In this document: piece by piece, positions 25,497-33,866 of the stretch
Position numbering within the stretch: position 1 is the stretch's first letter
Layout: each line of letters starts with the position of its first letter
Assembly: GCF_900079725.1 (NCBI RefSeq)
Contig: NZ_LT599032.1
Location: forward strand, 4,026,054 to 4,090,053
Reading direction: 5' to 3'
Origin: an uncultured Dysgonomonas sp.
Lineage (GTDB): Bacteria; Bacteroidota; Bacteroidia; Bacteroidales; Dysgonomonadaceae
Length of the DNA: 64,000 nt
Program-made: the position numbers and the translations under genes
Notes under the pieces: model-generated
What the model was told of the DNA's origin: nothing
What the model saw: only the letters and a program-made list of their open reading frames with translations
Database searches by the model: none

Positions 25497-25521
25497 ATAA
25501 GAATTTAAATTATATAATTAA

Positions 25522-27594
25522 ATGAAGAAAACAATATTAATAACTATGACCGGATTATCAATGATGCTTGCCGGATGCGGAGGGGGGCAAAAAGCTCCGG
25601 AGAAGCAGGCTGAAGCAGACACTGTCCCTGCTGATTTCAAATATGAGGTAGATGCCTTTGCCGACCTCGAAATCCTGCGTTATTATGTTCCCGGATTCAA
25701 TAATCTGACTTTGGAGCAAAAAGAATTGGTTTATTATCTCTCTATGGCAGCTGTCGAAGGACGGGATATTCTTTTCGACCAGAATAATCGGTACAACCTC
25801 GCCATTCGCCGCACGCTGGAGGCTATCTATGGAAATTACAAAGGAGATAAGAATTCGGTTGATTACAAGGAGTTTGAAGTATATCTCAAGCGTGTGTGGT
25901 TCTCCAATGGGATACACCATCACTACGGCGAGGAAAAATTCTTGCCAGGCTTCTCTAAAGAATTTTTTGCGGAGCAGGTAAAAAACTTACCGGCGGAACT
26001 TGTACCGGTAAAGGAAGGTCAGTCTGTAGATGATTTTATAAAGATGCTTACCCCTGTCATGTTCGATGCCAAGGTAATGGCAAAGAAAGTGAACCAGTCG
26101 GGAGGAGACCTTATTCTCACTTCTGCCAATAATTATTATGGAGAAGGAGTTACCCAAAAAGAAGTTCAGGACTTTTACGGGGCAATGAAAGATACGACCG
26201 ACCTTACGCCTATATCTTACGGGCTAAATAGCCGTTTGGTAAAACAAGACGGGAAACTGATCGAAAAGGTTTGGAAAGTAGGAGGCTTGTATTCGCCTGC
26301 AATTGAGAAAATTGTTTTCTGGCTCGAAAAAGCGCAGGCTGTAGCCGAGAATGACGCGCAGAAGAATGTGATCTCTAAACTTATATCATATTATAAGTCC
26401 GGTGATTTGAATACGTTCGATCAATATGCGGTGGCATGGGTTGAAGATTTAAATTCTCAGGTCGATTTTGTAAATGGTTTCACAGAAGTTTATGGAGATG
26501 CTCTTGGTATTAAAGCCAGTTGGGAATCTATTGTAAATTTCAAAAATGTAGAGGCGACAAAACGCACCGAGATCATCAGTTCAAACGCGCAATGGTTCGA
26601 GGATCATTCGCCTGTGGACAAGAGCTTCAAAAAGGAGAAAGTAAAAGGTGTTTCGGCCAAAGTAATCACCGTTGCGCAACTTGGTGGAGACTGCTATCCT
26701 GCAACGCCTATCGGCATTAATCTGCCGAATGCGGACTGGATACGTAAAGATCACGGTTCAAAATCGGTGACTATAGAGAATATAATGGAAGCATACGACG
26801 CTGCAGGTGCGCATACCGGATTCGGTAAAGAGTTTATGTGGTCGGATGTTGAAGTGAATTCTATAAAAGAATATGGCTTCATTACCGATGTGTTGCATAC
26901 CGACCTCCACGAATGCCTGGGACATGGTTCGGGGAAATTACTCCCTGAGGTTGACCCTAATGCATTGGGTGAATTTAGTTCTACCATCGAAGAAGCCCGT
27001 GCCGACCTGTTCGGACTGTACTTCCTTGCCGATGCCAAACTTGTAGAACTGGGGATTATCCCAAATGCGGATGCATACAAGGCTGAATACTATAAGTTTA
27101 TGATGAATGGACTGATGACGCAACTTGTGCGTATCGAACCCGGTAAAGACATCGAAGAGGCACATATGCGCAACCGTCAATTGATAGCCAAATGGGTTTA
27201 TGAAAAAGGAAAAGCGGATAATGTAGTCGAATATAAGGTAAGAGATGGCAAAACATATGTTGTAGTAAACGATTATGCCAAACTGCGTACATTATTTGGC
27301 GATTTACTTGCCGAAATACAGCGCATCAAATCGGAAGGTGATTTCAATGGAGCAAAAGCTATTGTAGCGAATTATGCGGTAAAAGTTGATCAAAAATTGC
27401 ATAAAGAGGTGCTGGAGCGTTACAAGACTTTGAATATGAAACCATACAAAGGATTTGTTAATCCGGTATTCCAATTGGTACAAGATAAAGATGGTAAGAT
27501 TACCGACGTGAAAATCTCTTATACCGAAGGATATGCCGAACAGATGCTACGCTATTCGAAAGAGTTTTCGACATTACCTACCTATAACGATTGA
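25522..27594 (+). CDS. Dipeptidyl-peptidase III family (M49) lipoprotein
   Basis: A 690-residue zinc peptidase of family M49, removing dipeptides from the N-terminus of short peptides. Signal peptide with lipobox LAGC (about residues 16-19), so it is probably membrane-anchored. The zinc motif is HECLGH (463-468), with the second glutamate motif EEARAD at 490-495, the pair expected for DPP III; the bacterial HEXXGH spacing is pentapeptide-type rather than the longer eukaryotic form. Length and motif positions fit Bacteroidales DPP III. Its 3' end faces a terminator that has been split by IS copy 2. Confidence 0.93.
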   Translation: MKKTILITMTGLSMMLAGCGGGQKAPEKQAEADTVPADFKYEVDAFADLEILRYYVPGFNNLTLEQKELVYYLSMAAVEGRDILFDQNNRYNLAIRRTLEAIYGNYKGDKNSVDYKEFEVYLKRVWFSNGIHHHYGEEKFLPGFSKEFFAEQVKNLPAELVPVKEGQSVDDFIKMLTPVMFDAKVMAKKVNQSGGDLILTSANNYYGEGVTQKEVQDFYGAMKDTTDLTPISYGLNSRLVKQDGKLIEKVWKVGGLYSPAIEKIVFWLEKAQAVAENDAQKNVISKLISYYKSGDLNTFDQYAVAWVEDLNSQVDFVNGFTEVYGDALGIKASWESIVNFKNVEATKRTEIISSNAQWFEDHSPVDKSFKKEKVKGVSAKVITVAQLGGDCYPATPIGINLPNADWIRKDHGSKSVTIENIMEAYDAAGAHTGFGKEFMWSDVEVNSIKEYGFITDVLHTDLHECLGHGSGKLLPEVDPNALGEFSSTIEEARADLFGLYFLADAKLVELGIIPNADAYKAEYYKFMMNGLMTQLVRIEPGKDIEEAHMRNRQLIAKWVYEKGKADNVVEYKVRDGKTYVVVNDYAKLRTLFGDLLAEIQRIKSEGDFNGAKAIVANYAVKVDQKLHKEVLERYKTLNMKPYKGFVNPVFQLVQDKDGKITDVKISYTEGYAEQMLRYSKEFSTLPTYND

Positions 27595-27681
27595 ATCGGA
27601 ATCCGGAATTAAGGAAATAAATATAAAAAAGTCCTGACAAGTTGATCTGACCCCAAAAAGTTGGACGGATTAATAAAAAAT

Positions 27682-28458
27682 TCAAGTGTATAGAGTTCGG
27701 TATTTTACCGGGCTCTTTCCTTTTAATTTAAGTTTGATTCTCTCATTATTATAATACTCGATGTATTCTGTCAGTTCCTTTTTAAACTCACTGATGCTCT
27801 TAAATTTCTTCAAATATAGTAATTCAGACTTCATAATGCCAAAGAAATTCTCCATAACAGCGTTATCCAAACAATTACCTTTGCGAGACATGCTTTGTAT
27901 AATTCCATTCTTTTTAAGTGTCATCTGATATTGCTTATGTTGATAATGATATCCCTGATCTGAGTGCAAAATAAGTTCGCCGGTTATGTTCACTTTATTT
28001 TGAGCCTTTTTTATCATATCCATAACCATCTTTAAATCAGGACTGTCGGATATGGTATAAGATATGATTTCCCCATTGAACATATCAATAATAGGAGAAA
28101 GATATGCCTTCTTACCCTCAATTTTAAATTCAGTAACATCTGTAGCCCATTTTCGGTATGGCTTTTCAGCTTTAAAGTCACGATTAAGTACGTTAGGAGC
28201 AATCCTGCCAACTTCTCCTTTATATGACTTATATTTTACCTTACGGACTTTTGATTTCAGATGCATTTCTGCCATAAGTTTTTGCACCGTCTTATGATTA
28301 ATCAAATATCCCTCATTTAGGAGCTGCATATACACCCGACGATACCCATAACGTTTGTGGTGAGCTTCAAAAATATCAACTATACGTTTTCTTATATCAG
28401 CATATTTGTCTGTGCTGTTAATACGGGATATATGATAATAGAAGGTTGAGCGAGCCAT
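27682..28458 (-). CDS. IS3-family transposase OrfB (copy 2)
   Basis: The 258-residue protein is identical to OrfB of copy 1, with the same DDE motifs (WATDVTEF, HSDQG, MENFFG) and the HTH_21-type N-terminal region. As in copy 1, the -1 frame is open upstream of the ATG, so the working transposase is probably an OrfAB fusion. Identity to copy 1 suggests that both are intact and recently active. Confidence 0.93.
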   Translation of the reverse strand: MARSTFYYHISRINSTDKYADIRKRIVDIFEAHHKRYGYRRVYMQLLNEGYLINHKTVQKLMAEMHLKSKVRKVKYKSYKGEVGRIAPNVLNRDFKAEKPYRKWATDVTEFKIEGKKAYLSPIIDMFNGEIISYTISDSPDLKMVMDMIKKAQNKVNITGELILHSDQGYHYQHKQYQMTLKKNGIIQSMSRKGNCLDNAVMENFFGIMKSELLYLKKFKSISEFKKELTEYIEYYNNERIKLKLKGKSPVKYRTLYT

Positions 28459-28502
28459 CCCATGGATCCTCAGTATTGTTTGAAGATCATGACCTTTCTG
28501 CC

Positions 28503-29024
28503 TTAGTCCTTGGATGGCTTGCGCCCAATCTTGCGTAGACGGGCTTCCTTTTCTTCGACTAAGGCTTTCACTTTTTTTAATAGCTCATTCTCTATTTTGA
28601 GCTTAAGATTCTCTTCACGGAGCTTTTCGAGTTCCGTCTCAGGTGCTTTCTTCTTAGGTCTTCCCATACCTTTTGCGCGGCCTCGTTTTTTTGTAATATC
28701 AAGCGCATTCAAACCGTCAGTTCTGGCTATCCGTAGCCAAGTGGATATACGGCTGTCGCTTGCTCCATATTTTAACGAAGCTTCAACCAAAGATAAATGA
28801 TTATTTTCAATATCGGAGACTATTGTACGCTTTAGCTCTCCACTTGCACAAATATTCTTCTTTTTGCGTAAGGCTTCTAAACCATGCTGCTTATACTGAA
28901 TCCACAAACAAGTTAAGAGCTTAAAACCGATCCCATACTTTGTACTTACGTAATTGATACTGTAACCGTCTTCAAGCAGATGCATATACATGAGACGGTC
29001 GGAAAAGGAATGTGTTTTATTCAT
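28503..29024 (-). CDS. IS3-family transposase OrfA (copy 2)
   Basis: 173 residues, identical to OrfA of copy 1, with the same preferred ATG (an in-frame TTG lies 27 bp upstream in the terminal hairpin). It contains the helix-turn-helix segments, C-terminal coiled coil and the A7 slippery run before the frame change. Confidence 0.92.
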   Translation of the reverse strand: MNKTHSFSDRLMYMHLLEDGYSINYVSTKYGIGFKLLTCLWIQYKQHGLEALRKKKNICASGELKRTIVSDIENNHLSLVEASLKYGASDSRISTWLRIARTDGLNALDITKKRGRAKGMGRPKKKAPETELEKLREENLKLKIENELLKKVKALVEEKEARLRKIGRKPSKD

Positions 29025-29095
29025 AAATAAACCCCAAAGTTTTTTGTCCAAACTTTGGGGCTCACTTCAAAGTTTATCTGTCAGGATTTTTTGTA

Positions 29096-29740
29096 TCAGA
29101 ACATCAGCATTTTCAACCCGAAGGATAATCTTAAATATTCTTTCGGGCCCAGATAACTGTTGGTGAAAGCACTGGCGATATACAGGTCATTACTGCTTAT
29201 CTCATAGAACAGTGTGAGTGACTTGGCAAAGAAGCGTTTGTCCGGAGGGATATTATACGTTATACGTTGTCCCAGATAGATATTGAAACGCATCTTTGTC
29301 GAAAACGAATAATAACTGCTGGGATATTTATCGGGTTCACTTACCCAGAAATCCCCGTCGAAGATAGTATTTACATACAGTCCGGTAGCCAGGGGATCTA
29401 TTGAGAAATGTCTGTTCAAATCTTTTTTCCACGGGATAAAGTTCTGCTTCAGAGTAAATGTTATCTTGGAACGCTTGGTTGAATATTTTGGCAGATATCC
29501 GAAGAATATATCCGTTTCCCACTGATTGTTTTTTCCGTAATCCCATCCCAAACCTAATGATATCAGCCCCATTCCGCCGGCATACTGCACTTTGGTATAA
29601 TTGGGGATAAGGTTTTCCCATTGCGATTTATATTTCTCAATGCGTCTGTCATAGCCGTTCTGGGCCGCAAGTGTGTTTGTAATAAGAAGCATTGCAAGAA
29701 TGCTCAGATATAATTTATATTTAAAATTCAATAACTTCAT
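29096..29740 (-). CDS. Outer-membrane beta-barrel-like protein, unknown function
   Basis: A 214-residue exported protein: signal peptide about MKLLNFKYKLYLSILAMLLITNTLAAQ, then alternating hydrophobic/polar strands with many aromatic residues (LGLGWDYGKNNQWETDIFFGYLP, FSTKMRFNIYLGQRITY). It ends in phenylalanine (LSFGLKMLMF), which is the outer-membrane barrel signature. I do not recognise a specific family. Its start overlaps the 3' end of the upstream phosphoesterase gene by 20 bp in another frame, so the two are translationally linked. Its terminator is split by IS copy 2. Confidence 0.72.
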   Translation of the reverse strand: MKLLNFKYKLYLSILAMLLITNTLAAQNGYDRRIEKYKSQWENLIPNYTKVQYAGGMGLISLGLGWDYGKNNQWETDIFFGYLPKYSTKRSKITFTLKQNFIPWKKDLNRHFSIDPLATGLYVNTIFDGDFWVSEPDKYPSSYYSFSTKMRFNIYLGQRITYNIPPDKRFFAKSLTLFYEISSNDLYIASAFTNSYLGPKEYLRLSFGLKMLMF

Positions 29741-30524
29741 AATCGTATGTATCGTCAGGCTTAATTGTCAGCAGTAAATATTGGCGTCTTGCCACATTTG
29801 GGGTACCATAGTACATCACCCCGTCGTTGAACAGGTCATCTACCTGTGCCCAGTGGTCATGTGCATTCAGGCAAAACTGCAATTTCCGGAATTCTTTTAT
29901 ATATCGTTGAAAAACATTGGCTACATTATTGTTGAACTGTTCCGAATAAGGACGCACATGCATTGCAAATATCGTCTTTTCATACTCTTCCCTTTCGTCC
30001 TTATATTCCTGTTCGATGAACTGAAAATCCGGAACCGGATGCGAATAGTCAAATTCAAGGGCATTTGTATTCAGACATATGAATTTAGTGTTGCCTGCTA
30101 AAAACGAAAAGTTCACCTCGCCGAATACTTCATGGAACACATCTATGCCATTAGCCAGGCAATCATGGTTTCCCAGAAGCACCACATATGGTACATTCAG
30201 TTTGTTCATAATGTCCCTCTGCCACAGAAATTCTTTAGTGAGGCCGAAATCCGAAATATCTCCACCATGAATAACGAAATCCACATCGTTCCGTTTATTT
30301 ATAGTTTTCACAAAATCTTCTGTTTCGTCATAGGCGCGTTGTGTATCTCCTGTCATTACAAAGCGGATCGATTTCTTACCTTTGCAAGCCTCTTCTATAC
30401 GTGCAATATTTTTTGCATTAATTCCTGTTTCCCCTTTTATACGCCCGTCGTACGGGTGATATTCTATCATCTCACATGCTGTGAAGGTTAGAAGAGCAAA
30501 CAAGAATATGTATGTTTTCTTCAT
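29721..30524 (-). CDS. Metallophosphoesterase lipoprotein
   Basis: A calcineurin-like phosphoesterase of about 267 residues. The start at 30524 is chosen because it gives a clean lipoprotein signal (MKKTYIFLFALLTFTAC); an ATG 30 bp upstream would add a hydrophobic decapeptide. Metal-site motifs appear in order: MTGDTQ, HGGDISD, LLGNHDC, and HDHW near the C-terminus. The substrate is unknown. It is the first gene of a pair with the outer-membrane barrel gene, which suggests a joint surface or periplasmic role, but this is inference. Confidence 0.85.
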   Translation of the reverse strand: MKKTYIFLFALLTFTACEMIEYHPYDGRIKGETGINAKNIARIEEACKGKKSIRFVMTGDTQRAYDETEDFVKTINKRNDVDFVIHGGDISDFGLTKEFLWQRDIMNKLNVPYVVLLGNHDCLANGIDVFHEVFGEVNFSFLAGNTKFICLNTNALEFDYSHPVPDFQFIEQEYKDEREEYEKTIFAMHVRPYSEQFNNNVANVFQRYIKEFRKLQFCLNAHDHWAQVDDLFNDGVMYYGTPNVARRQYLLLTIKPDDTYDYEVIEF

Positions 30525-30584
30525 AAAAATTAATAATAAGTAAAGTAGGTGCAAGTTTACGTGTAAAAATGGGTTTTAGTATCC

Positions 30585-30629
30585 AATAAGTATAAAATGT
30601 GCTTTATTCAGTTCTTTTTTATACTTATT
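30585..30629. promoter_or_regulatory. 13-bp perfect inverted repeat in a divergent intergenic region
   Basis: AATAAGTATAAAA (30585-30597) is the exact reverse complement of TTTTATACTTATT (30617-30629), with a 19-nt loop. It lies 61 bp before the minus-strand phosphoesterase start and 169 bp before the plus-strand DUF2185 gene. It could be an operator or a weak hairpin. No T-run makes it an obvious terminator for either gene. Confidence 0.5.
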
Positions 30630-30797
30630 TTAACAAAAAGGCGACTTTGTTAACGCATTAATGAAGGGAGACTCTCACTTTAGGGGACATATGAGAGATC
30701 ACATGATGCGGAAAACAAATATATTTTTCGTAGAGGGTAAGGAGAAACAAAACATTATATAATTAAAATACCTATCTTTATTCTCAAATAATAAGAA

Positions 30798-31079
30798 ATG
30801 AAATTTAAAGAAGAACAAAAAAATAAATCGGTATTAACTACCAGCTATGTGCTGACCAACGGTTCACCGGTTACCTTCGTTCTATATGATGAAGACGGCG
30901 ATTGGCAACTTTTTGGTGATGAAGAAGTGGCTGATGAAGAAGATGCCTATCTTGTATCTGTAGATGAAATGCTGGAGATGGAGCCTGCCCTCCGTAAATT
31001 ACCTGATTTACAGCCGGGACAAGCAGCTACCCGAGAGAAGGATAGCACCCGCTGGTTTATAGTAGAAGAGGAGGAGTAG
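30798..31079 (+). CDS. DUF2185 (Imm33-like) protein
   Basis: A 93-residue acidic cytoplasmic protein. LTTSYVLTNGSPVTFVLYDEDGDWQLFGDEEV (about 14-45) fits DUF2185, a family whose members are predicted as Imm33-type immunity proteins in polymorphic toxin systems or as stand-alone housekeeping genes. No toxin is adjacent, so immunity is not supported. It sits just upstream of miaB on the same strand but with a separate -7 element between. Confidence 0.75.
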   Translation: MKFKEEQKNKSVLTTSYVLTNGSPVTFVLYDEDGDWQLFGDEEVADEEDAYLVSVDEMLEMEPALRKLPDLQPGQAATREKDSTRWFIVEEEE

Positions 31080-31130
31080 ATATTTAACATAGCTTGGACG
31101 GGATACTTATGCGGTGTTCCGTTTTTTTTG

Positions 31131-31138
31131 TACTTTTG
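31131..31138 (+). promoter_or_regulatory. -7 promoter element for miaB
   Basis: TACTTTTG fits TAnnTTTG, 62 bp before the miaB start. The -33 region has only a weak TTGG-like match. Confidence 0.5.
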
Positions 31139-31200
31139 CCTGACTGAAACGATTTGAGATAAATCGTTTTTATTTTATTATTTATTAAAATTTTATTTCT

Positions 31201-32571
31201 ATGAACAACGAAAAAGGACTGGACTTTAAATCCACGACTGAAACCGGAGAGAAAAAACTGTTCATCGAAACCTATGGCTGCCAGATGAATGTGGCAGACA
31301 GCGAGGTTGTCGCATCTGTGATGCAGATGGATGGTTATACCATGACAGATAAGCTCGAAGATGCCGATGCTGTATTTGTAAACACATGTTCGATTCGTGA
31401 TAATGCCGAACAACGGGTTATCCAGCGACTCGACTATTTTAATGCCCTGAAGAAAAAGAAGAAGTCCAATATGATTATCGGAGTTCTCGGGTGTATGGCA
31501 GAAAGGGTGAAAGAAGAACTGCACGACAAACATCATGTCGATGTGGTAGTAGGCCCCGATGCTTACCTAGACCTGCCTAATCTGGTGGGTGCCGCCGAAA
31601 GTGGCGAAAAAGCAATCAATGTCGTTTTATCAAAAACTGAAACATATAAGGATGTAATACCTTTGCGTATCGGAGGAAATCATATTTCGGGCTTTATATC
31701 CATTATGCGCGGATGCGATAAGGTTTGTTCGTACTGCATTGTGCCTTATACCAGAGGACGCGAACGCAGCCGCCTGCCTCAGAGTATATTGAACGAAGTT
31801 GCCGATTTACGCGATAAAGGTTTTAAGGAAGTAACTCTGCTGGGACAAAATGTAAATTCGTACCGCTATGAGAACGAAGATGGTACGGTGGTAGACTTTT
31901 CCCGTTTACTCGAAATTGTAGCACTCGAAGCTCCTAAAATGCGCATCCGGTTTACCACCTCATATCCTACCGATATGACTGATGAAACGCTGGAAGTGAT
32001 AGCGAAGTATGACAATCTTTGCAAATTTATCCACCTACCTGTACAATCGGGAAGCAGCCGTATGCTGAATGTGATGAAACGTAAGTATGACAGGGAATGG
32101 TATCTGAACCGTATAGAGGCTATCAAACGGATTATTCCGGGATGCGGACTCTCTACCGATATAATGTGCGGATTCCATTCCGAAACGGAAGAAGACCAGA
32201 AGGAGACTCTATCTCTGATGCGTGAAGTATGTTTCGATTCGGCTTTTATGTTTAAATATTCGGAACGTCCGGGAACATTTGCTGCCAAGAAGTTGGAAGA
32301 CGATGTGCCCGAAGATCTTAAAATAAAGCGTTTGCAGGAAATTATAGAATTACAGAACGACTGTTCCCTCGAAAGTAATAAAAGGGATATCGGCAAAGTA
32401 TTTGAAGTATTAGTAGAAGGATTCTCTAAACGTTCTAAGGAACAACTGTTTGGGCGTACTTCTCAGAATAAAGTTGTTATCTTTGATAAGGGCAGTCATC
32501 GTATCGGGGATTTTGTAACTGTCAGAATTACAGGGAACACTTCGGCTACATTATTTGGCGAGGCCATTTAA
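31201..32571 (+). CDS. miaB: tRNA-2-methylthio-N6-isopentenyladenosine synthase MiaB
   Basis: Radical-SAM methylthiotransferase that adds a methylthio group at position 2 of i6A37 in tRNAs, using two 4Fe-4S clusters. The 456 residues match the family. The N-terminal UPF0004 domain carries the auxiliary cluster cysteines (C27 in TYGCQMN, then NTCS and GCMAE). The radical-SAM CxxxCxxC is C172, C176, C179 in RGCDKVCSYCIVPYTRGRERSR, which discriminates MiaB from RimO. A C-terminal TRAM domain follows. Cytoplasmic. The reading frame is intact. Confidence 0.97.
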   Translation: MNNEKGLDFKSTTETGEKKLFIETYGCQMNVADSEVVASVMQMDGYTMTDKLEDADAVFVNTCSIRDNAEQRVIQRLDYFNALKKKKKSNMIIGVLGCMAERVKEELHDKHHVDVVVGPDAYLDLPNLVGAAESGEKAINVVLSKTETYKDVIPLRIGGNHISGFISIMRGCDKVCSYCIVPYTRGRERSRLPQSILNEVADLRDKGFKEVTLLGQNVNSYRYENEDGTVVDFSRLLEIVALEAPKMRIRFTTSYPTDMTDETLEVIAKYDNLCKFIHLPVQSGSSRMLNVMKRKYDREWYLNRIEAIKRIIPGCGLSTDIMCGFHSETEEDQKETLSLMREVCFDSAFMFKYSERPGTFAAKKLEDDVPEDLKIKRLQEIIELQNDCSLESNKRDIGKVFEVLVEGFSKRSKEQLFGRTSQNKVVIFDKGSHRIGDFVTVRITGNTSATLFGEAI

Positions 32572-32803
32572 GTTATAGATAGAATAAATATTGCATCTTT
32601 AAATTCTAACTTGTTTTCATTGTTTTACTTATCTGAGTACTAAATAGCTCTATGACGGTAAAATATATACATAGTTTAGTTATTTTTATTAAAGATTTTT
32701 CCTGCTTTTTCAAAAAGTAACTATATTAGATGTCCATTTTGGAAAACATAGAAAGGAAATATTTGTTATAGAAAAAAGGATTAATTTAAAAATTTAAAGA
32801 ATT

Positions 32804-33007
32804 ATGAATAAAACTGGCTCTAATTTATTATTTTTAGCCATAGGTGCAGCATTAGGTGCTGCTGTAGGCTATGTTGCAGCTTCTGATAAGAAAGAAGAAT
32901 GGTTAAAAGACATAAACAGCCTTGTGGATAAAGTAAAAGGCAATGTAAAACATGCAGCAGGCAGAGGCCGGGAAAAAATAGATGAGTTGAGGAACGATGT
33001 TGAATGA
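32804..33007 (+). CDS. YtxH domain protein
   Basis: A 67-residue protein with a glycine/alanine-rich hydrophobic N-terminus (LLFLAIGAALGAAVGYVAA) and an amphipathic lysine-rich helix, as in YtxH-type stress proteins. It probably spans the inner membrane once. Its stop overlaps the next start by 11 bp. The trio 32804-33744 resembles the YtxH/holin-like/hypothetical sets common in Bacteroidota. Confidence 0.8.
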   Translation: MNKTGSNLLFLAIGAALGAAVGYVAASDKKEEWLKDINSLVDKVKGNVKHAAGRGREKIDELRNDVE

Positions 33008-33377
33008 CCAGAAAACAGACAAAAGCTTAAATACTCTGGTTGAAGAAATCAAATTAGAACTATTAAGCTATATCAACAAAAGAATCCGGCTGTTTAAACT
33101 GGATGCTTTTGAGAAGTTGAGTCTCTCGGCTTCTGCAGTAGGATATGGCTTAATAGTTCTGTCTATTATCGCTGTACTCATGTTCTTCCTGCTCATCGGG
33201 CTGGCATTTTTTATAGGTGAACTTTTAAGTAGTCTGGCAGCCGGATTCGGTATTATGGCTCTGTTTTCTTTATTCGTACTATTGATTGTTTTTCTGCTTA
33301 GGAGAAAGATAAAAGAATCGATTCTGAATAGTACTATAAACTTTTTCAGAGGAATGGAGGATGATGATGAAAAATAA
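32997..33377 (+). CDS. Phage-holin-family (DUF1469-like) membrane protein
   Basis: A 126-residue protein: N-terminal helical arm, two hydrophobic helices near 44-70 and 75-97 (IVLSIIAVLMFFLLIGLAFF, GFGIMALFSLFVLLIVFLL) and a charged C-terminus with RRKIKESI. This fits the Actinobacteriophage-holin-3 / DUF1469 family, which in Bacteroidota is a chromosomal envelope protein rather than a phage holin. It overlaps the genes on both sides, so all three are translationally coupled. Confidence 0.78.
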   Translation: MLNDQKTDKSLNTLVEEIKLELLSYINKRIRLFKLDAFEKLSLSASAVGYGLIVLSIIAVLMFFLLIGLAFFIGELLSSLAAGFGIMALFSLFVLLIVFLLRRKIKESILNSTINFFRGMEDDDEK

Positions 33378-33744
33378 ATTAACACCATTAGAAGAACTCC
33401 GTCAGGAAAAAGCAATAGCAAGGCGTGAGTGCGCTGAAAGCGAAGAGCGACTGGGAGAACACTGGACATATCTTTCCGATAATGCAGGCCCGCTCCTCTT
33501 TCAGAGTGCGATGAATACGATACTTCGCCAATTCGGATTCGGACCCGGAGAGAAATCTAAAGATGCCGAAGATGGTGGAGGAGTAGCACACAGTGGCTTG
33601 TTGGGTAGCCTGATGGCATATTATCCTATTGTATGGGAAATAGTACAACCGATGCTGCTGCGTTTTGTTGTCAAAAAGATAAAGTCTATTTTCTCGGGAA
33701 AGAAAAAGAAAAGACGGAGAGACTCTGACGAAGACGACGATTAA
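33367..33744 (+). CDS. Unrecognised small protein, third gene of the YtxH operon
   Basis: About 125 residues. Three consecutive ATGs (33361, 33364, 33367) follow a GGAGG at 33356-33360; ATG 33367 has the best 6-nt spacing, which favours MKNKLTPLEELRQEK. The middle has a hydrophobic stretch GLLGSLMAYYPIVWEIVQPMLLRFVV, then a strongly basic FSGKKKKRRRDS tail with terminal acidic residues. I do not recognise a family. The likely role is in the membrane with the two upstream genes. Confidence 0.65.
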   Translation: MKNKLTPLEELRQEKAIARRECAESEERLGEHWTYLSDNAGPLLFQSAMNTILRQFGFGPGEKSKDAEDGGGVAHSGLLGSLMAYYPIVWEIVQPMLLRFVVKKIKSIFSGKKKKRRRDSDEDDD

Positions 33745-33866
33745 TTCAACCGAAAAAGAAATAACAGGGAACAAGGGAGTGGTGTAGAGCCGTTTTCTTG
33801 TTTTTTGTTCTTAGATAACCCATTTTAGTACCTGTTTAAATCTTTCTTTCCTGTAGTATAAGTAAA

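Larger units (their letters stand above)
27643..29069 (-). mobile_element. IS3-family (IS150-type) insertion sequence, copy 2, inverted
   Basis: 1427 bp, identical length to copy 1, with the same ends (TGATCTGACCCC at 27643, CTCACTTCA at 29069). OrfA and OrfB lie on the minus strand, and the left-end region reads the same as copy 1 wherever compared. A 4-bp direct repeat AAGT flanks it (27639-27642 and 29070-29073). Different target duplications at the two copies show independent insertions. Confidence 0.95.
27625..29092. terminator. Bidirectional rho-independent terminator split by IS copy 2
   Basis: The left arm TCCTGACA (27632-27639, after an A6 run at 27625-27630) and right arm TGTCAGGA (29079-29086, before a T6 run) are complementary. 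Removing the IS and one AAGT duplication gives an 8-bp stem with an 8-nt loop between the convergent DPP III and outer-membrane protein genes. This is the same arrangement as at IS copy 1. Confidence 0.88.

Noticed and set aside
5166-29069. The two IS copies as ends of a composite transposon
   Set aside because: Each copy has its own target duplication (TTA and AAGT) and lies in its own terminator. A composite transposon would have one duplication outside the outer ends. The enclosed genes are ordinary core genes.
30798-31079. DUF2185 gene as immunity protein of a toxin system
   Set aside because: No toxin, secretion or repeat-domain gene is adjacent; it lies before miaB.
32997-33377. Holin-like gene as a prophage remnant
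   Set aside because: No other phage gene is near; this family is a normal chromosomal membrane gene in Bacteroidota.
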